Below, in pieces: positions 6,642 to 12,600 of a stretch of DNA of 12,600 bases. A model generated the notes under the pieces. The model did no database searches. It was given only the letters and a program-made list of their open reading frames with translations, and had not been told where the DNA came from. The stretch comes from Lobulomyces angularis (Eukaryota; Chytridiomycota; Chytridiomycetes; Lobulomycetales; Lobulomycetaceae), in assembly GCA_027604685.1 (NCBI GenBank), contig JADHYX010000535.1, positions 1 to 12,600 of the forward strand, written 5' to 3'. Made by a program: the position numbers and the translations under genes. The number at the start of each line of letters is the position of its first letter. The stretch's first letter is position 1.

Positions 6642-9600
6642 ATGCCGAAGAAGTCAACGAGAAAAAAAAAAATAATTAATCAAGACTTTGCAAAAGCTAA
6701 GTTAAAAGTCGGAAAGCAACTTCAAAAACCGAATCAGACTCAAATTAAAATTAGTTCGAAACAAATTCAGTTAAAAGCTCAACTAGAAAATTTCGATGAA
6801 ACTCCAGAAGTAAACTTAGTGAAAGAACTCGCATCAAATTTAGTTAATGTAAATCATTATAACAAACAAATTGTGAAAGAAAGTTTAATTAAATTGACGA
6901 AAGAGTTGAATCCATTATACCAACAACAACTGTTAATGAAATATATATCAACCATATTTGATAAGACTTTAAAACTTATGAAAGAAAGTGATTATGAAAT
7001 TAGAAAGGAATTGTTAAATTTCTACACTGCTTTTTTTCCCTACTTTCAAAAAAATCAACTGCGACCTTTTCAGAAAATTTTATTTTTGAATTTAACTACA
7101 GCGTTCACTAGCTTAGATGAATCAGTTAGATTATATTCAACTAGATTTTTAGATTTATTTTTTAGTTACTTTGATTTTGATATCAAAAATGTTAACTTGC
7201 TGAAAATTAATTATTTAAATTTGATTGCAGTAGAAGATGGTTTTTTTTTGCAATTTTTTTTCTAACGTTTTTTTTTTTTTTTTTTCTTAAATTTTTATAC
7301 AGCTGGTAATAATCCAAAAAGTAAAATTGGAACAACAAAATCCAGAATTCAAGTTTTGTCAAGTTTGTTAGAGTTTTTAAGAAAAACTTGTAGTAACGAA
7401 AACGCTGGTGATATGTATCATTATTATTTTTTTTTCTTTTTATTTTATTTTATTTTATTTTTTTGCTTTTGACTTTTCAGCCTCTGGTTTGTTAATAAAA
7501 GTACAAATAATGTAAAAGTTATCGGTTCTGAAAATGACTTAGACTGTGTCGAATATTTATGCGAAAATAGTAATATTTTATATGACATTAATGTTAACGA
7601 ATCTATTTTAAGTAGGTTGAAAGAAGAGAAGGTATTTTGTTTTTTTAATTATTATTTTTTATTACAAATTAAACAATGTTTACTTTTAGTTATTTATTAC
7701 CAAATTGTTACCAGCGCTAATAGATTTTTGGTTGGAAGCAGTTCCTGATGCTCTGATAAAACAGACTTTACAATACAATCAAAATATCCAAGTATTGGAC
7801 CAAGTTTTAAATATTTTGAAAATAATTTTAAACAACTTTTTCAGAATTTTCAATCAAAATGAGTATCAGGAAAATTACTTAAAATTAATTGAATATGAAA
7901 AGTTTAAAACAACGTTTCTTGATTCAATTTCAAAACATATTTTGGTTCATTTTCCGTTTGGAAAAGATAAAACGTTATCAAAGGATCCTAGATTAGAAAA
8001 AATTTTAGGCGGAATGAACATTAACCTAATGGAAATTATGACGAACTTCATAGTTACAGAAGATGCTAGCTTTGATGAAAAAACACCTGTATGGCTTTCA
8101 GTCATTTCAGAATATTTGTTTAATTTATTTGAAAATAAAGTTGATGAAAGGGATAATTTTAATTTGCAAAATGAAAACAATACGAATTCAAATTTATTTA
8201 TGAGAAATACAGAAAAATCAGAAAATTTAACATCTACCTTTCCCATAATTTACTCATTATTAATTAACTCCTCCACAAATAGCAAAACTACCTTAAGAAT
8301 TTTCAATACATTTTTCACTTATTTCAAATCGTTAAATTTAAAATCTAGCTTACTTAAAAATTTTTTTCACTTTTTCAGTAGTATTTTTCACGTATTAATT
8401 GAAAACCAAACTTATTTTAATTAATTTTTTTAGTTTGAAAATGATTTTATGTCGGTTGGAGAACGGTTTTACGTGATTCAATCTGAAGATTGTGCTGTGG
8501 TTATGAAAGACTGGATTTCTTATCTTCCACTTGTTTTGGCTAATTTAAATAGTGCAGATGAAGTGTTTTCTATGGTAGAAAAATTAAAGTTTAATTATTT
8601 TTTTAACTTTTTTTGTTATAGGATATCCTAAAATATCTAAGAAAAGTTTTTTTAAGTGACTTCTTAAAAATACAATCAGATACAGAAAATTTAAAAAAGT
8701 TTCAGATTAATTTTGAGATTTATTTAAAAAATTTGAATATTTCAAATGAAGGGAGTACAAATGTACACAGAGATGAAATTTTAACCTTAATTATTGAATT
8801 AACTTATTTTCTTGATTCTCATGTAATTTGGGATAGTTTCAGGTGTAACTCTGAAAATGATTTTTTTTTACGCTGGTTGATAAAATTATTTACAAAAGTA
8901 AATGCCAACAAAAATTTGATATTATACTTTTTGGATATAATTATCGAGAGGCAGTCAGATACATTCAAAAAGTTAAAAGTAGAAGATTTTTTAAGTGTTT
9001 TGATTACTGTTGGAGTAATTGGAGAATCAAATTATAGTCGCCTTTCTTATTGTAACAATTCACTTTTCCAAAAGTTTGAAACTTTTGAGGAAAAATTAAG
9101 ATGTAGAAAAAAATTTGAAGAAATAGGGATTGAAAATTTAGAGTTGACGAGCAGCATAACTTTGAATTCGATATTGAATGCAAAAGAATTTAGTGGACAT
9201 ATCGATGAAATAGAAAGTTTTTGGGAAAAAAGAAAAATGTGTTACGAAGTATGACATTAACTTTCCAATTTTTTTTTTAATGATTTTAGGCCGTTGAGCT
9301 TATTCTAAAAAAATCTGGAAACCTAATTGTAGATTTTTTAGAAGAACTCTTGGTAAGTTGAAAAAAATTATTTCTAATAGGCTGAATTATTATATTTCTT
9401 CTAAGGCTTCCAAGTATTTGCTGCTTGATTCCGTTAACCTTGTTATGAGATTATTGTTGAAAATTGGAAAGGAGTCTCTTGAAGATTTGGAAGTTAATAA
9501 AAAAATTAACCGTCTACTGGAAGTAAATTTTTTTACGTTATTTGAGAATTTAACCTCATTTGAAGTTAATTCCTTGGTAAATTAATTGAAATTCTTCTTT

Positions 9601-10031
9601 AGTTTTAATTTTTTTTTTTCAGATATTTAAGGACCTATTTGAAACTTTTTTTAATGGTTTCCAAGAAAAAAATTTTATTAGAATGCAATTTTTTGATAAT
9701 TTTAATAAAAAAATAAAAGGTAAACATTTATTTGTACACTCAACTAGAATTTTTTTTTATCTATGCAGAAAATTTAGATTTTAAAGATATCATTGTCCAG
9801 TTAAAATTGTTTTTTGAAATTATGGAAAGATACACCTTGAGTAAAAATTTGTCGTCAATGGAAATACTATATTTAACAGAACTGAAGAAGTTTATTGAGG
9901 TAATATAAAATATATATATTTTTTTTTATTTTTTAATTTTTAAGGCATTCCAAGTTAACAAAAAAGAGGATACATTTATTTTTAATACATTGGAGACATA
10001 TAAAATGCAATTTTTGCATTATATAGAATAA
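6642..10031 (+). CDS. IPI1/TEX10-like: TEX10/Ipi1-family pre-ribosome maturation protein, 959 aa, eleven exons
   Basis: Family members belong to the Rix1/PELP1 (rixosome) complex, which acts in the nucleolus in ITS2 processing and 60S release. Exons are 6642-7239, 7303-7414, 7481-7631, 7690-8391, 8434-8574, 8622-9248, 9290-9352, 9406-9576, 9623-9719, 9769-9899 and 9945-10031. All phases agree and give 2880 nt with TAA. The N-terminus has the family signature: a basic start (MPKKSTRKKK), then KAKLKVGKQL at about 18-27. The Ipi1 N-terminal region lies at about 100-230, with helical repeats and, across exons 1-2, the SRIQVLSSLLEFLRK segment. The remainder is Leu/Phe/Asn-rich helical sequence, consistent with HEAT-like repeats. 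At 959 aa it matches animal TEX10 (about 930) rather than yeast Ipi1 (about 330). Least certain boundaries: the donors at 7240 (GTTTTT) and 8575 (GTGTTT at 8563 is also in phase), and the AAG acceptor at 9405. Confidence 0.85.
7268..7285 (+). repeat. 18-T run inside intron 1 of the TEX10-like gene
   Basis: An uninterrupted run of 18 T follows a CTAAC branch-like site (7262-7266) within intron 7240-7302, which ends ATACAG. It serves as an unusually long polypyrimidine tract and is a likely site of length polymorphism or sequencing error. Confidence 0.6.
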
Positions 10032-10645
10032 TTTTATTTATAATTTTTATTATTTATTGTTTCAAAAAGTTTAAATATTTTCATTTGTACAACAAAAAAA
10101 TATTGCATCACCCATTACTAGTATGTTACCTTAATTTTTTCTGCTGATTTTGATAATCAGATATTTTCCTGCTGATATTTCTCTAAGCATGGAAAACAGC
10201 TGTTTGGCTATAAGATAGGTTAAAGGATTTCCCATCTGCTTTATTTCAAAAACAAATTATTTCATGAAATTTTTATAAATAAATTTATCCAAAAGATAGT
10301 AAAAACACAATTATTAATATCGTTTTATAGCATTGCTTTTTTCATGAGTTTTTAATCCGATATTTTAACACATCGAAAAATTTCAACTGAAAAAGGAAAT
10401 GTGTCAAAAAATAAAGATGTCTCAGAGGCACTTAGTGATGTAAAAAACATCAGATTTTAAGAATTTGTGAGTGTTGAAAATGTTGAAAAAAACCAAATTG
10501 CCAGGCAAAACCTTGCATCTATTTTTTTTTAAACACACTTTTTTTTAAAGGGGAATTTTAATGATATTTAAGTAATTTTCAAAAAAAAAAAATAAAAAAT
10601 ATTAAAAAAAAAAGATTAGTTATATGAATAAAATATTTTAAATCT
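10032..10645. other. Gene-poor interval
   Basis: No supported gene. It contains a small perfect hairpin (CTGATT-TTGAT-AATCAG, about 10144-10160) and a direct repeat of TTTTC(C)TGCTGAT around it. A short open stretch at about 10353-10460 has no start codon but reads without low-complexity bias (STEKGNVSKNKDVSEALSDV); it may be an unrecognised exon or chance. A-rich runs at 10580-10612 precede the next ORF. Confidence 0.45.
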
Positions 10646-11056
10646 ATGAGTGAGCAGCAATTTATAATTATCACAAATCTGTCGTTTTCTACTAAACGAA
10701 AATCAAACGCATTAACTAAAGAAAAACTAAACCACAAAGACCCAAGTGATTTCCAAAAGTTTAAACTTTGTTTAGATTCAAATGATTCAAAATACCAAAA
10801 TCAAAGAGACAGAAAAATATTTAATGCCCTTGCAAAAAAAAGAAGAAAAAAATTTGAAACTGAATGTGAAAATCAATTTAACGAAATACTTAATAAATGG
10901 AAAACTTTAAATAATAAGAAAAATGACTCCACATTATCTTTCTTTATGTTTATTTCTAAAGTCAAGGTAATCTGTAATGAGTGTTTGAAATACATATGTA
11001 AAAAAATTTGGATTTTTTTTTAGTTTTGTTTTTAGCGATTTTGTAAATATAATTAA
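10646..11056 (+). CDS. Lysine-rich hypothetical protein, about 113 aa
   Basis: I do not recognise this protein. The ATG at 10646 has an in-frame TGA 21 nt upstream and opens a Lys/Asn-rich hydrophilic frame. The centre has a charged, helix-prone segment with RKIFNALAKKRRKKFE, then CENQFNEILNKW, which could be a basic nuclear-type motif and short coiled coil. A good donor (AAG/GTAATC, intron from 10967) suggests splicing. With the acceptor at 11035 the protein ends in RFCKYN after 113 aa (exons 10646-10966 and 11036-11056); the acceptor at 11023 would add only FCF. Without splicing the frame runs to TAG at 11021-11023 (125 aa) with a hydrophobic Lys/Ile end that looks like translated intron. 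Function unknown. Confidence 0.45.
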
Positions 11057-11888
11057 GTTTTTAAGAATTTTATCCTCACTTTTAATTTTTTTTTTACAAC
11101 TCTCTTTGCTAAGTCAAAAACTTCATTCATTCTGCAAAAATATCTTCGTTAATTTTTTCCTATCTTTTATTCCACGCAAATAAAATCATTTATAGTTTAA
11201 GAATTTTTAGAGAATCTGTTTGTATTAACTCTCTCCCAAAAACCAAAAAAATGGGATAAAAAAAAAATAGCCAATAGCATATCAGGTTATTAATTGCAGT
11301 AAACAATGACACTAGTTCTAACGAATATCTATTTCTAGAATAGGTGGACTATTTTAGATGGTTGATTCCCATTTGTAGTTGAAAAAAATACCAGATTAAA
11401 AGGATCAATAAAATTAAATTTAACGGGTTTGTAGGAATTGGGATGTAACTTAAACCACGTATTAAAGTTAAAAAGAAATTGTTTTGAAGTTGATGCAAAA
11501 GAATCTGATTAAGCTCTACACTTCAATAATCATTTTATCTCATTTTATTTTTTTGTGTCATTCCAAGGATTACAAAGGAATTGTTACATTATGTCATATT
11601 TTGCGTATTGCAGTTTCATAAGTTATGAAATATCGACTCTTATAGTTCTGACTAGTATTTAATTTTTTTTTACTTACCAACCTCTATTTTGTTTGGTCTG
11701 TTTATAAAGGAGTTCCACATACCATTCTAAATTAATAATTGGTAAATAACAAAAAGCTTTTAAAATTCTTTGTTATTTAATGAAAAAGATTTTTCTGTAG
11801 TTTAATTGGTAAAAAAATGTTAACTTCTACGGACATTGTTTTTTGAAAAAAATAATATTATCCAATCAAAAAAAAAAATGCGAATTTT
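11057..11888. other. Gene-poor interval
   Basis: AT-rich sequence with several short open stretches broken by stops in all frames; the best is at about 11475-11610 on the plus strand (EIVLKLMQKNLIKL, then KDYKGIVTLCHILR). I could not match it to a family. No RNA gene or tandem repeat was seen. Confidence 0.5.
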
Positions 11889-12100
11889 GAATGTTACTTA
11901 TATAGTAGAAATTACTTTTCATCTTAACTTAATGCTTATTGCATTTGTTTTGATATAAATTAACTCTGCAAAATTTTCAATATAGTTGATTAACTTACGC
12001 ACTGTAACTTGTCTAACTTGTTGTATTTCCCATCTTATTTTTAGAGTTAGTTCGGTGTTGTTATGTAGGAATTTGAGAGTCCGAACAAGTATATTGTCAA
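11889..12100 (-). repeat. Dispersed repeat copy B (gag-like open frame on the minus strand)
   Basis: This is the second copy of the repeat at 5665-5897, in the same orientation. Here the minus-strand frame is open (12170 to 11919), reading WEIQQVRQVTVRKL, then INYIENFAEL. Relative to copy A, two of the differences after the one-base shift are a synonymous Asn codon and an Ile/Val swap, as expected if the ancestor was coding. The pattern recalls the short conserved block of Ty3/copia gag proteins, but no zinc knuckle, protease, RT or LTR was found nearby. It is best read as a decayed retroelement fragment. Confidence 0.55.
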
Positions 12101-12600
12101 TTCTGGTTGGTATTAAATGATTGTCCAGCAGCATTATTGATTTGAGAATACCAAAATAAATAAATCCCAAATTTCTTTTTTGAATGTGTAAAAAAAATCA
12201 TCCTAAAAATTCAAGAAAACAAAGTCGAAATTTTCTACTACACATAGTTTCATTTAGTTAGAACACAGGGTGCACAACTCATCAAATCAATAAGAACTTA
12301 AAAATTTAAAATTAATATGTTTCAGAGTTCCAAAAGATTACCAATTTATGATACATAGTATTAAAAACTAAACCAAATCCTGTCTCTCATAATCAACTAA
12401 TATTAAATAATTAAATAAAATTACTTTGTTCTTATTAGAAGTATTACAAAGTAGTGCAACTAAAATCATCAATCTATTAAGACCACGAAAAAACTTTACT
12501 TTCTAAATGTAACTTGCCGATGCCTCATTAGCGCTCATTAGAACACCTTAACAATAACCCTATTTTCGCTTTATTTTTTTGCTTAATTTTTTACTTGCCA
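12101..12600. other. Right end, no gene supported
   Basis: AT-rich with no ORF above background. A slightly GC-richer patch at 12510-12545 contains a tandem CATTAG word and, on the minus strand, a short reading MSANEASASYI before a stop. This could be the edge of a gene beyond the window but cannot be supported. Confidence 0.4.

Noticed and set aside
7947..8246. Minus-strand ORF of 99 codons
   Set aside because: Antisense to exon 4 of the TEX10-like gene.
1..12600. Search by eye for tRNA B boxes, rRNA, CRISPR-like spaced repeats, defence or secondary-metabolite gene clusters
   Set aside because: No B-box-like GGTTCGAAT words, no regularly spaced repeats and no cluster of functionally linked genes were found.

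Overview
The window is very AT-rich eukaryotic DNA with the standard genetic code. Genes are split by many short introns (about 41-74 nt, one of 137 nt) with GT donors, yTAAy-like branch sites and T-rich ends closing in TAG, CAG or sometimes AAG. Long T runs sit just upstream of two start codons. No tRNA, rRNA, CRISPR, bacterial operon or prokaryotic signal was found. The composition, short introns, fungal-looking 7TM protein and wall-sensor-like surface protein suggest an early-diverging, AT-rich fungus (Glomeromycotina-like, chytrid or Rozella-like). This is inference; another short-intron protist cannot be excluded.

Layout from left to right: a 65-aa small protein (110-307); a decayed LINE-like reverse-transcriptase tail (806-1132); a six-exon gene on the minus strand for a 278-aa seven-helix membrane protein (1537-2726); a 1-kb gap with a broken reading frame and a GC-rich hairpin (2727-3777); a two-exon gene for a 473-aa single-pass surface protein with an 8-Cys head, an Asn/Pro repeat stalk and an Asn/Tyr-rich tail (3778-5273); a diverged dispersed repeat (5665-5897); an 80-aa small protein that looks like a paralogue of the first (5989-6231); an eleven-exon gene for a 959-aa TEX10/Ipi1-family ribosome-biogenesis protein (6642-10031); a lysine-rich orphan (10646 to about 11056); and a long gene-poor right end holding the second copy of the dispersed repeat (11889-12100).

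Only the TEX10/Ipi1 gene has an identifiable function (Rix1/PELP1-type complex, late 60S maturation in the nucleolus). The genes do not form a visible functional cluster. The most novel-looking items are the small-protein family, the repeat-stalk surface protein and the 7TM protein. No new multi-gene system could be demonstrated.
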